Shown here: positions 1-5,918 of the stretch, piece by piece
Layout of the letters: the number at the start of each line of letters is the position of its first letter
Numbering within the stretch: position 1 is the first letter of the stretch
Source: JAUZPB01 sp037140715
GTDB lineage: Bacteria; Bacteroidota; Ignavibacteria; Ignavibacteriales; SURF-24
Length of the DNA: 7,482 nucleotides
NCBI GenBank assembly: GCA_037140715.1
Contig: JBAXDX010000111.1
Span: 1 to 7,482, forward strand
Direction of reading: 5' to 3'
The notes under the pieces: generated by a model
What the model was told of the DNA's origin: nothing
The model's input: the letters and a program-made list of their open reading frames with translations, nothing else
Database searches by the model: none
Made by a program: the position numbers and the translations under genes

Positions 1-1
1 G

Positions 2-49
2 AATGTATATAAACCTGACAATAAAATTGCGTATGCAGAGTTGTATTGA
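2..49 (+). CDS. C-terminal tail of an upstream gene (partial)
   Basis: Frame 2 is open from the window edge to a TGA at 47-49 and reads NVYKPDNKIAYAELY. The residue mix looks like a normal protein tail. The gene body lies outside the window and 15 residues are too few to name a family. If real, the gene ends about 97 bases before the methyltransferase and could be its operon partner. The other forward frames are no better: one stops at base 12 and one gives a 21-residue peptide with poor composition. Confidence 0.4.
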   Translation, partial: NVYKPDNKIAYAELY

Positions 50-146
50 ATTAAAAGAATTATTGTAGTTATTTAGGGATATTAGAACTATATTTAATTA
101 GAATTATATTCGCAGATTAAAGAGATTATAAAATAATCATCAGATT

Positions 147-1007
147 ATGGTCAAAGAGTTTAGAAATAATGGAGATTTGATATATCAGGGAGATGCTATT
201 GATGTATTATCAAATAAAATAGATGATGAGTCTGTCAATCTTATGTTTATTGATCCGCCTTATAATATTGGAAAATGTTTTAACGGATTAAAAGATAAAT
301 GGGAAACTGATGAAGATTATCTAAAGTGGTGTTACCAATGGATAGATTTATGTCTTAAAAAGCTTAAAAAAAATGGTAGCCTTTATATAATGACATCGAC
401 ACAGTTTATGCCATATTTCGATATTTACCTGCGCGATAAGATTAATATTCTTTCAAGAATAATATGGTCTTATGATAGTTCCGGAGTCCAGGCAAAAAAA
501 TATTACGGTTCAATGTATGAACCTGTCTTATTTTGTGTTAAAGACCCAAAGGATTATACTTTTAATGTTAAAGATATCTTAATAGAAGCTAAAACCGGAG
601 CCAAAAGAAAATTAATTGATTATCGTAAATCCGTTCCTACGGTTTATAACTCTCAAAAAGTTCCAGGCAATGTCTGGGATTTTGTAAGAGTCAGATACAG
701 AATGGATGAATATGAAAACCATCCTACCCAAAAACCTGTTGCTTTGCTGGAAAGAATTATTAAGGCTAGTTCTAATAAAGGAGATTTAGTATTAGACCCA
801 TTTTCCGGAACATTTACAACATCTTTTGTTTCCCGCCAGTTGGAAAGAAAATCAATCGGCATTGAAATTAACGAGGATTATATAAAAATCGGATTGAGAA
901 GGATTAATCTTTCTGATAATTACAACGGTGAAAAACTTACAAAAGAACTTAGAACATTTGAGAGTAATAAAAATAACCAGTCGCTATTCGGAGAATCAGA
1001 TGTCTGA
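147..1007 (+). CDS. yhdJ: YhdJ-type adenine-specific DNA methyltransferase
   Basis: Probable SAM-dependent N6-adenine DNA methyltransferase acting on cytoplasmic DNA. The catalytic motif IV, DPPYNIGK, lies near residues 36-43. The SAM-binding motif I, DPFSGTF, comes late, near residues 217-223, an order typical of beta-class amino-methyltransferases. Long stretches match my memory of E. coli YhdJ, including WSYDSSGVQAKK, YGSMYEP, KVPGNVWDF and ENHPTQKP. YhdJ methylates the second A of ATGCAT, so the same target is likely here (inference). The 286-residue length is close to that of YhdJ and both ends align, which supports the ATG start although no clear Shine-Dalgarno precedes it. The gene looks more AT-rich than its downstream neighbours, which suggests transfer. 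No restriction enzyme is intact beside it, so it is either an orphan methylase or the remnant of a restriction-modification pair. Confidence 0.93.
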   Translation: MVKEFRNNGDLIYQGDAIDVLSNKIDDESVNLMFIDPPYNIGKCFNGLKDKWETDEDYLKWCYQWIDLCLKKLKKNGSLYIMTSTQFMPYFDIYLRDKINILSRIIWSYDSSGVQAKKYYGSMYEPVLFCVKDPKDYTFNVKDILIEAKTGAKRKLIDYRKSVPTVYNSQKVPGNVWDFVRVRYRMDEYENHPTQKPVALLERIIKASSNKGDLVLDPFSGTFTTSFVSRQLERKSIGIEINEDYIKIGLRRINLSDNYNGEKLTKELRTFESNKNNQSLFGESDV

Positions 1008-1035
1008 ACATGAATTTACTCCAAAAATTATGAAA

Positions 1036-1101
1036 ATGATTTTTATGATTGGGCGACTCTTTTTTCTGAATCATTTTTATCATATAAATCATACAAATCA
1101 T
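1036..1101. repeat. AATCAT/ATGATT short dispersed-type inverted repeat
   Basis: The left arm at 1036-1050 is ATGATTTTTATGATT. The right arm at 1087-1101 is AATCATACAAATCAT, which matches its reverse complement at 14 of 15 positions. Another AATCAT lies inside the 36-base spacer at 1069-1074, and the right end continues AATCATAGTTC. From memory, intergenic elements of iterated AATCAT ending in CATAGTTC are scattered through some Bacteroidota-like and Spirochaete genomes. The short open frames across this stretch, rich in N-H and Y-D pairs, are a by-product of the repeat. A related hairpin lies upstream of cas1. Confidence 0.6.
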
Positions 1102-1173
1102 AGTTCTGACAATTTATCTGCAAAGTGATTATAAATAACATTCCATGACAATTATTTTTATCGGTAGTTCTAT

Positions 1174-2013
1174 ATGAAAACATTACGCAGAATACTGCTA
1201 CTGCTGCTTCTGACTGGTTTAATAATTTCACTAATAATTATTTTTACCAGGAAGCGTCCGCCCGTTCAGGCGTTTGAATACCTGCCTCATTCAGAGAATA
1301 AAGAGATCATTTCACATGTCGCATATTCGCTTTCTTTTATTGATGAATATAAAGAACCTGAATGGGTTGCGTATAAACTATCCCGTGATATGCTTAACGG
1401 ACCAAATAAAAGGGCAGATAAATTTACAACTGATCCTGAAGTCCTTACCGGTTCCTCTTCACCCGAAGATTTCTCGGGTTCGGGTTACGACAGAGGGCAT
1501 TTATGTCCTGCCGCCGATATGAACTCATCTCCTGTTTTTATGCAGGAATGTTTTTACATGTCGAATATGAGTCCTCAGAATCCGTCATTTAATCGCGGGA
1601 TATGGTCAAAATTAGAGAAGACCGTCCGCCTCTGGGCTGATGAAGACAGTCTTATATATATTACAACCGGGCCGGTATTCAGCGCTAATATGCCATATAT
1701 CGGCAAGACAAACAAAGTAGCTGTACCTCCGGAGTTTTATAAAGTAATTCTGTGTTATAATTCAGGGCATAAAAACAAAGCTATCGGGTTTATTATTCCA
1801 AACGAAGGGAGAACGGAATCCCTCAGTTATTTCATAGTATCGGTTGATTCCGTTGAAGCGAGAACCGGGATAGATTTTTTCCCGGACCTGCCCGATGAAA
1901 TTGAGCAGGAAGTCGAAAGCCGCGCTGAGCCGGATGACTGGGATTTCCGCTCGTCTCTCATTGTCAGTAACAAACAAAATAAACAAAAACGGCAGTCAGA
2001 AACCGTCCGGTAA
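1174..2013 (+). CDS. Secreted/anchored DNA/RNA non-specific endonuclease (NUC1 family)
   Basis: Sugar-non-specific Mg-dependent endonuclease of the beta-beta-alpha-metal (Serratia nuclease) family. It cuts DNA and RNA and probably acts outside the cytoplasm. Residues 1-24 form a basic start plus a long Leu/Ile-rich hydrophobic stretch, read as a signal peptide or signal anchor. The DRGH motif is at 106-109, with H109 the expected general base. It is followed by NMSPQN (131-136) and NRGIW-x-x-LE (140-148), where N140 is the expected metal ligand and E148 the conserved acid. The 279-residue length is normal for the group. The C-terminal tail, after about residue 255, is basic and low in complexity. 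Only a weak ribosome-binding site precedes the ATG, but the hydrophobic leader supports this start. Possible roles are nutrient scavenging or destruction of foreign DNA; the sequence does not distinguish them. Confidence 0.92.
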   Translation: MKTLRRILLLLLLTGLIISLIIIFTRKRPPVQAFEYLPHSENKEIISHVAYSLSFIDEYKEPEWVAYKLSRDMLNGPNKRADKFTTDPEVLTGSSSPEDFSGSGYDRGHLCPAADMNSSPVFMQECFYMSNMSPQNPSFNRGIWSKLEKTVRLWADEDSLIYITTGPVFSANMPYIGKTNKVAVPPEFYKVILCYNSGHKNKAIGFIIPNEGRTESLSYFIVSVDSVEARTGIDFFPDLPDEIEQEVESRAEPDDWDFRSSLIVSNKQNKQKRQSETVR

Positions 2014-2054
2014 AGCGGGACGTATTCTGATAAAGCCGGATTAACAATACAAAA

Positions 2055-2062
2055 AAGGAGGT
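2055..2062 (+). promoter_or_regulatory. Strong Shine-Dalgarno of the DUF805 gene
   Basis: AAGGAGGT ends four bases before the ATG at 2067. It is close to the ideal anti-16S match and fixes the start. It also shows that this organism uses canonical Shine-Dalgarno initiation, at least for some genes. Confidence 0.8.
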
Positions 2063-2066
2063 AATC

Positions 2067-2423
2067 ATGAACTGGTATCTACAGGTTTTAAGAAATTACG
2101 CTGAATTTAGCGGAAGAGCAAGAAGAACAGAATACTGGATGTTTGCTTTATTCAATTTCATTTTTGCCATTGTAGCATTAATTTTTGACCTTGTTTTAGG
2201 AACTGCTGCTGTATTCTATACTATATATATAGTAGCTCTTTTTATTCCCGGTTTAGCGGTTTCAGTCAGACGGCTTCATGATGTCGGGAAAAGCGGATGG
2301 ATGATGTTAATAATCCTTATCCCTCTGATAGGGGCAATTTGGTTATTTGTTTTATCGGTAACAGACAGTCAGCCTGGCGATAATCAGTATGGACAAAATC
2401 CGAAAGAAATTACCATTATCTGA
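2067..2423 (+). CDS. DUF805 family inner-membrane protein
   Basis: A small integral membrane protein of the DUF805 (YhaH/YhaI-like) family, whose biochemical function is unknown. Both family signatures are present: FSGRARRTEYW at residues 14-24 before the first membrane segment, and RRLHDVGKSGW at 68-78. Three hydrophobic segments are visible at about 25-45, 46-66 and 79-98. The tail, with GDNQYGQNPK, is also typical. The 118-residue length fits the family. The start is set by a strong ribosome-binding site. The gene stands 53 bases after the nuclease gene and 107 before the next one, and nothing links it functionally to the CRISPR genes. Confidence 0.93.
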   Translation: MNWYLQVLRNYAEFSGRARRTEYWMFALFNFIFAIVALIFDLVLGTAAVFYTIYIVALFIPGLAVSVRRLHDVGKSGWMMLIILIPLIGAIWLFVLSVTDSQPGDNQYGQNPKEITII

Positions 2424-2440
2424 TAAAAACCTGACGGCTT

Positions 2441-2460
2441 TAATTACTATCCCGTAATTA
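2441..2460. repeat. Short AT-rich inverted repeat between DUF805 and the cas6 operon
   Basis: TAATTAC (2441-2447) and GTAATTA (2454-2460) are perfect inverted copies separated by six bases, TATCCC. It lies in the 107-base gap before the 102-residue gene. It could be an operator or a weak hairpin. The stem is too AT-rich, and lacks an adjoining T-run, to be a convincing terminator. Confidence 0.3.
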
Positions 2461-2530
2461 TGTCTGGAAATTTTCAGGGAATCACTCTCTTTAAAGTTAT
2501 AAAACAAAAAATTTTAATTGAGCGGGGAAA

Positions 2531-2839
2531 ATGGAAGGATACTTTTCTGAGAGCAGATTCCGGGATTTAAAAAATTCAAGACCGGCTTGCCGGGCGGATG
2601 AAGAATATCAGGTTCAAAAGGAAGCAGCACCGGATTCAAAAGAAATAATTATTATAAAAGAAGAAGAACTAATATTGAAGAACTCAGAAAGAAAGTACAA
2701 AAAGAATGATATACCGGAAGCTGTGGTACTGAGAAGTGAAACTCCTGATGTTATAGTAAATTTACCGGATAAACGGTATGATAATGAATTCAGAAATAAT
2801 TCTGTTGTTGAAGTACAATCTGACAGGCTGCTTAAATGA
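2531..2839 (+). CDS. Hypothetical charged 102-residue protein, coupled to cas6
   Basis: I do not recognise a family. The protein is strongly hydrophilic, with alternating acidic and basic stretches (EIIIIKEEEL near 38-47, then SERKYKKND). It has no signal peptide, membrane segment or clear catalytic motif, and most of it looks disordered apart from two short beta-like runs. A GGGG stretch (AGCGGGGAAAATG) sits just before the ATG and could serve as a ribosome-binding site. The stop codon overlaps the cas6 ATG (ATGA), so the two are probably translationally coupled and co-transcribed. It may be a small CRISPR accessory protein, the decayed end of a larger gene, or a spurious frame. The long open frame and the ATGA junction favour a real gene. 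Confidence 0.55.
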   Translation: MEGYFSESRFRDLKNSRPACRADEEYQVQKEAAPDSKEIIIIKEEELILKNSERKYKKNDIPEAVVLRSETPDVIVNLPDKRYDNEFRNNSVVEVQSDRLLK

Positions 2840-3825
2840 AAGATCAGCTCCCGCTTTTATTTATGTATAAATTTATCTTTAACCTTGAAGCTTCGGAGGA
2901 TATGAGACTTCCGGAGTATAAAGGTTCTATGTTCAGGGGGGCGTTCGGCTGGTCTTTCCGCAATGCTGTATGCGTTACAAAAAAGAGTAGCTGTTCTGAC
3001 TGTATGCTGATGAATCAGTGTGCATATTTTAAGATATTTGAGACTGAAGCTCCTGATAATAACATCTGGTTCCTGAAAGGTGTAAGGAAAACTCCGCATC
3101 CTTTTATTATTCATCCTCCTCCGGAGGATAAGAGGGATTATAAAAAGGGTGAGGTATTGAAAGTCGGGCTTACAATATTTGGCGAAATGGTTAAGTATTT
3201 CCCTTTCTTTGTTTATACATTTCAGCAGATGGGGAAACAGGGTTTAAGCGTAAACAGAAATAAGTTTCGTTTAACCGGTGTATCCAGTATAAATAATGAG
3301 GGCAAAGAGGAGCTGGTTTTTGAAGTCGCAACTGACAGACTGACTACGGAATACCAGCAGATTAAGGCTGATGAATCATCATCTGAACAGAGCAGTGATA
3401 TTAAGGAGTTCACGCTGGAATTTTTAACTCCGGCAAGGCTTCAGAAAGAAGGGACGACATTGTCAAATCCCTGTAGAGTTACACTTGAACTGCTGGTTGC
3501 TCTTTTGGAGAGAAGGTACTATTCGCTTTCTCATTTATTTTGTAATGCCGGTTATAAAAAGTATCCTTCCTTTTTAGTTAACGGGCGGGGACGTATAACT
3601 GAGAATAAATTATACTTTCACGACTGGGAGCGTTATTCATCGCGGCAGGACAGGAAAATAGAACTTGGCGGGTTCAGGGGGGAAATTAAAATCGAGGGGG
3701 ATATTTCGTTTTTATTGCCTCTGTTCTCAACCGGCGTAAATATTCATATAGGAAAGAATACGATTTTCGGATTAGGTAAATACAGGCTGCTATATTCCGT
3801 TGATAATCAGCCGGATAAAAATTAA
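2836..3825 (+). CDS. cas6: CRISPR pre-crRNA processing endoribonuclease Cas6
   Basis: A RAMP-fold endoribonuclease that cuts CRISPR precursor RNA inside each repeat. Family signs are RGAFGW (34-39), the cluster C46-x6-C53-x2-C56-x5-C62 that probably binds a metal, TPHPFIIHPP (86-95) and a C-terminal RAMP core. The core includes GGFRGEIKIEG (278-288) and the glycine-rich loop HIGKNTIFGLG (304-314) ending in KYRLL. This matches the larger Cas6 group with a Cys-rich N-terminal insert, common with type III and some type I systems. At 329 residues it appears full length. The start overlaps the upstream stop as ATGA. An internal ATG at residue 10 is an alternative, and neither has a strong ribosome-binding site. 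The active-site residue is not obvious, as is usual in Cas6. The CARF gene follows after 52 bases. Confidence 0.9.
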   Translation: MKDQLPLLFMYKFIFNLEASEDMRLPEYKGSMFRGAFGWSFRNAVCVTKKSSCSDCMLMNQCAYFKIFETEAPDNNIWFLKGVRKTPHPFIIHPPPEDKRDYKKGEVLKVGLTIFGEMVKYFPFFVYTFQQMGKQGLSVNRNKFRLTGVSSINNEGKEELVFEVATDRLTTEYQQIKADESSSEQSSDIKEFTLEFLTPARLQKEGTTLSNPCRVTLELLVALLERRYYSLSHLFCNAGYKKYPSFLVNGRGRITENKLYFHDWERYSSRQDRKIELGGFRGEIKIEGDISFLLPLFSTGVNIHIGKNTIFGLGKYRLLYSVDNQPDKN

Positions 3826-3864
3826 GTATCCGGTAAAAAATAATTTTTAAATTTCTTTAATTTT

Positions 3865-3871
3865 AAAGGGG
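3865..3871 (+). promoter_or_regulatory. Ribosome-binding site supporting a TTG start
   Basis: AAAGGGG lies six bases before TTG at 3878. No ATG occurs near the conserved N-terminus, so this site decides the start of the CARF-RelE gene. Confidence 0.6.
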
Positions 3872-3877
3872 TATTAA

Positions 3878-4981
3878 TTGCAAAAAGTTATTATTTCAAC
3901 AGTAGGAACAAGTTTAATAACAAACCCGGCGGCAAAAGAAGAAAAATCTACGCTTTATGAATACGCAAATTGCAGAGAACAGGAGTACCCTGAGGAATAC
4001 AGAGAACTAATAGACAGGCTCTATACCAAAGCCGGTAAAGCCATTAAAGACAGTCCAAGGAGTGCTTCGGCTGAACTTAACGGTATATTTGCATTATACG
4101 GCAGCGAATTACCTGACCAGTCGAAAGATATGCATTTTTTGATTTCAACCGATACGCTGCAGGGGGAAAAATCTGCGCTGCTTGTAAAGGAATATCTGAA
4201 TGCCAAATTTACACATGTTGAAGTAATTAAGATAACTAACTTAAATACCAGGGATAAAGCGTCATTCAGTGAAGGAATTAAGGAATTATCGAAATGGTGC
4301 GGAGATACTTTGCCGGGGTACAAACAGAGCGGATATCAGATTATTTTTAATCTTACCGGCGGGTTTAAAGCATTGCAGGGATATATGAACATTATTGCCA
4401 TGCTCTATGAAGCGAAAATATCATACATCTTTGAATCAAAGCAGGTAGAACTAATTGAGGTTCCAAGACTGCCGATAAAGATTGACACTCGTTTTTTTGA
4501 AGATTATAAAGAAGATTTATTATCGCTGAACGCAAATAAAATATACTCTGAAAATAAGTTTAAGGATTATCCGGAAGCAGTTTTTGATGTAATTGAAGGA
4601 AATGTGATGTTCTCAATGTGGGGAAAAGCTTTGTGGGATCGGATTAAATCAGATTTGTTTGAGCAGCCGCCTAAGCTGCCGTGTATAAAGTATGAAAATA
4701 AGTTTATAAAGGAATTCAGGGACGAGCGCGACAAGAGAAAAAGAATTGATTTAATCGAGACAATAGCCGATGTATCCGTTAAATTCGAAGAAGCCAGAGG
4801 CAATATTAAATCATTAACAAACGGAGGACTTCAATTTTCTCCTTTAGTGAATAAACCTCCTCATAATGGCAGACCCGTATTTCACTTCAGAGTTAACAAG
4901 GGAATAAGAATAAACTGTATTGTTCAAGAACAATTTCTATTATTAACCGAGGTTGGAACGCATGACGAAACGCAGCGCTGA
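3878..4981 (+). CDS. cami1: CARF-RelE fusion, Cami1-like CRISPR-activated mRNA interferase
   Basis: Predicted type III CRISPR ancillary effector that senses cyclic oligoadenylate and cleaves mRNA. Residues 1 to about 190 form a CARF domain of the APE2256 (Cas_APE2256/TIGR02619) type. It starts with the strand-loop VIISTVGTSL (4-13), and the ligand-site motif IIFNLTGGFKA lies at 155-165. After a linker with conserved-looking WGKALW (248-253), residues from about 260 to 367 resemble a RelE/ParE toxin: KFIKEFRDERDK (265-276), then PPHNGRPVFHFRVNKGIR and a final hydrophobic strand with TEVGTHDE (357-364). Known biology: Cami1 is a CARF-RelE protein that binds the ribosomal stalk and cuts mRNA in the ribosomal A site when activated. 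Transfer of that activity here is inference. Starting at TTG 3878 gives the expected CARF N-terminus. No antitoxin gene follows, consistent with control by ligand. Confidence 0.85.
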   Translation: MQKVIISTVGTSLITNPAAKEEKSTLYEYANCREQEYPEEYRELIDRLYTKAGKAIKDSPRSASAELNGIFALYGSELPDQSKDMHFLISTDTLQGEKSALLVKEYLNAKFTHVEVIKITNLNTRDKASFSEGIKELSKWCGDTLPGYKQSGYQIIFNLTGGFKALQGYMNIIAMLYEAKISYIFESKQVELIEVPRLPIKIDTRFFEDYKEDLLSLNANKIYSENKFKDYPEAVFDVIEGNVMFSMWGKALWDRIKSDLFEQPPKLPCIKYENKFIKEFRDERDKRKRIDLIETIADVSVKFEEARGNIKSLTNGGLQFSPLVNKPPHNGRPVFHFRVNKGIRINCIVQEQFLLLTEVGTHDETQR

Positions 4982-5053
4982 AATGTCCGGTAAAAACAAT
5001 GTATATTCTCATAATCAATGTAAAATAAATTCAATTCAATAAAGGATTAAATC

Positions 5054-5206
5054 ATGTCGATAAATAAAATTCGTTCTGTGTTATATTCCCTTGCAAAAAT
5101 TCTGGGAGATGTAAACGCGATACAAAAGGGGAAAGTAGTTCAGAGAGCTGAACGGCGGCTTTTTGGAAAACTTACCGGAAGGTTAATGAGAAAGTTATTC
5201 CCCTGA
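5054..5206 (+). CDS. Small basic protein, 50 residues
   Basis: A short open frame beginning MSINKIRSVLYSLAKILGD and ending GKLTGRLMRKLFP, preceded by AAAGGA about eight bases upstream of the ATG. It is strongly basic: Arg and Lys dominate the C-terminal half, with the small-residue spacing GKLTGRLMRKL expected of an amphipathic helix. From memory it fits a widespread class of roughly 50-residue conserved hypothetical proteins with a D-(I/V/L)-NAI core and a GR-x-x-(G/R)-(K/R) end. Their function is unknown; nucleic-acid binding or membrane association is plausible. It sits between the CARF-RelE gene (72 bases upstream) and the 123-residue gene (49 bases downstream), all on the same strand, so it could be an operon member. 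Confidence 0.6.
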   Translation: MSINKIRSVLYSLAKILGDVNAIQKGKVVQRAERRLFGKLTGRLMRKLFP

Positions 5207-5255
5207 TTTTGTGCTTTAATTACGTTTCTTCACACATTAAAAATCTGTTAATATT

Positions 5256-5627
5256 ATGCTTATAAATTTATCCAATCATCCATGTAGCAAGTGGAACCGG
5301 ACGCAGACGGATGTGGCTGTTACTCAGTTTGGTGGCATCAGCGATATTCAGTTCCCTGAGATTGACCCGGAAGCTGCAACTGAACAGGTAAGAGAATCAG
5401 CCGGTAAATATCTTTTGTTGATTGAAAGCCTTCTCAGCCGGGCCGGCGGACAGATTAATGCCGTTCATCTGATGGGCGAATTTAATTTTTCTTATATTCT
5501 TATTAATATGCTCAGGGAAAAAGGTATCCTTTCGGTAGCTTCAACTTCCAAAAGAGAAGTTGTGGAACAGTCAGACGGGACTGAGATTATCAGGTTTAAT
5601 TTTGTAAGATTCAGAAATTACTATTAG
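5256..5627 (+). CDS. CRISPR-neighbourhood protein, MLINLSNHP family (possible nucleotide-signal modulator)
   Basis: A 123-residue soluble protein of a family I recognise by its N-terminus MLINLSNHP-x-x-KW, the central HLMGEFNFSY (71-80) and the motif SVASTSKREVV (93-103), ending in FNFVRFRNYY. In other genomes such proteins are commonly called hypothetical or CRISPR-associated. The alternating strand and helix pattern suggests a small Rossmann-like fold, as in CARF-related proteins. Its size, soluble nature and position beside a cyclic-oligoadenylate effector make a ring nuclease or other signal-modulating role conceivable, but that is inference and I see no catalytic motif proving it. The ATG matches the family start although no Shine-Dalgarno is visible. 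The following 291 bases (5628-5918) hold no gene, only a hairpin. Confidence 0.8.
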   Translation: MLINLSNHPCSKWNRTQTDVAVTQFGGISDIQFPEIDPEAATEQVRESAGKYLLLIESLLSRAGGQINAVHLMGEFNFSYILINMLREKGILSVASTSKREVVEQSDGTEIIRFNFVRFRNYY

Positions 5628-5799
5628 ATACTCCCCGGCAGGTAAAGCAAATTCAGTATTCCCGCAATTCCTTACTGCAAATCGCTTAAAATAATTCTCT
5701 CAAAAAGAATAATACTCCGCTGGAAAATATTCTCTTTCCCTTCTCTTAATAACTAAAGAAGAAATTATAATTTAAACGGGTGTATGACAGATTCCCCTG

Positions 5800-5862
5800 T
5801 TAATCATATTCTTAATCATACTAATTTTTTCCTGAAGCGATTATGATTATGAGTAAGATTAA
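5800..5862. repeat. Imperfect 23-base inverted repeat upstream of cas1
   Basis: Arms at 5800-5822 and 5840-5862 pair at 19 of 23 positions around a 17-base loop containing TTTTTTCCTGAAGCG. Further out, GTGTATGA (5780-5787) and TCATATACAC (5871-5880) extend the symmetry. The AATCAT/ATGATT arms and the TTTTTTC-TGAA stretch also occur in the repeat at 1036-1101 (TTTTTTCTGAATCAT), so the two are probably diverged members of one dispersed family. It lies 56 bases before the cas1 ATG and could affect its transcription. The rest of the 5628-5918 gap shows nothing else I can support. Confidence 0.6.
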
Positions 5863-5906
5863 GAAAATTATCATATACACTATTTTCGGCATCAGATTAA
5901 AAAATT

Positions 5907-5913
5907 GAGGAGG
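5907..5913 (+). promoter_or_regulatory. Strong Shine-Dalgarno of cas1
   Basis: GAGGAGG ends five bases before the ATG at 5919 and fixes the start of cas1. Confidence 0.75.
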
Positions 5914-5918
5914 CTGTA

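Noticed and set aside
50..146. Promoter for the methyltransferase gene
   Set aside because: Several TATATT-like and TTGTAG-like words occur, but none with acceptable spacing. In such AT-rich DNA they have little value.
1043..1231. Reverse-strand open frame with YDLYDLYDKND
   Set aside because: The residues are produced by the AATCAT repeat on the opposite strand, and the frame overlaps the real start of the nuclease gene.
3826..3877. Possible terminator between cas6 and the CARF-RelE gene
   Set aside because: The stretch is A/T-rich with self-complementary TTTAAA-like runs but has no GC-containing stem, so a terminator cannot be supported.
2005..4995. CCGGTAAA recurring at or just after the ends of the nuclease, cas6 and CARF-RelE genes
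   Set aside because: Only three short matches are seen, one within coding sequence, with no shared structure around them. This is likely chance.
4962..5042. 26-residue open frame overlapping the end of the CARF-RelE gene, considered as a remnant antitoxin
   Set aside because: It is too short, has no helix-turn-helix or other antitoxin-like pattern and no ribosome-binding site. Cami1-type effectors are ligand-controlled and need no antitoxin.
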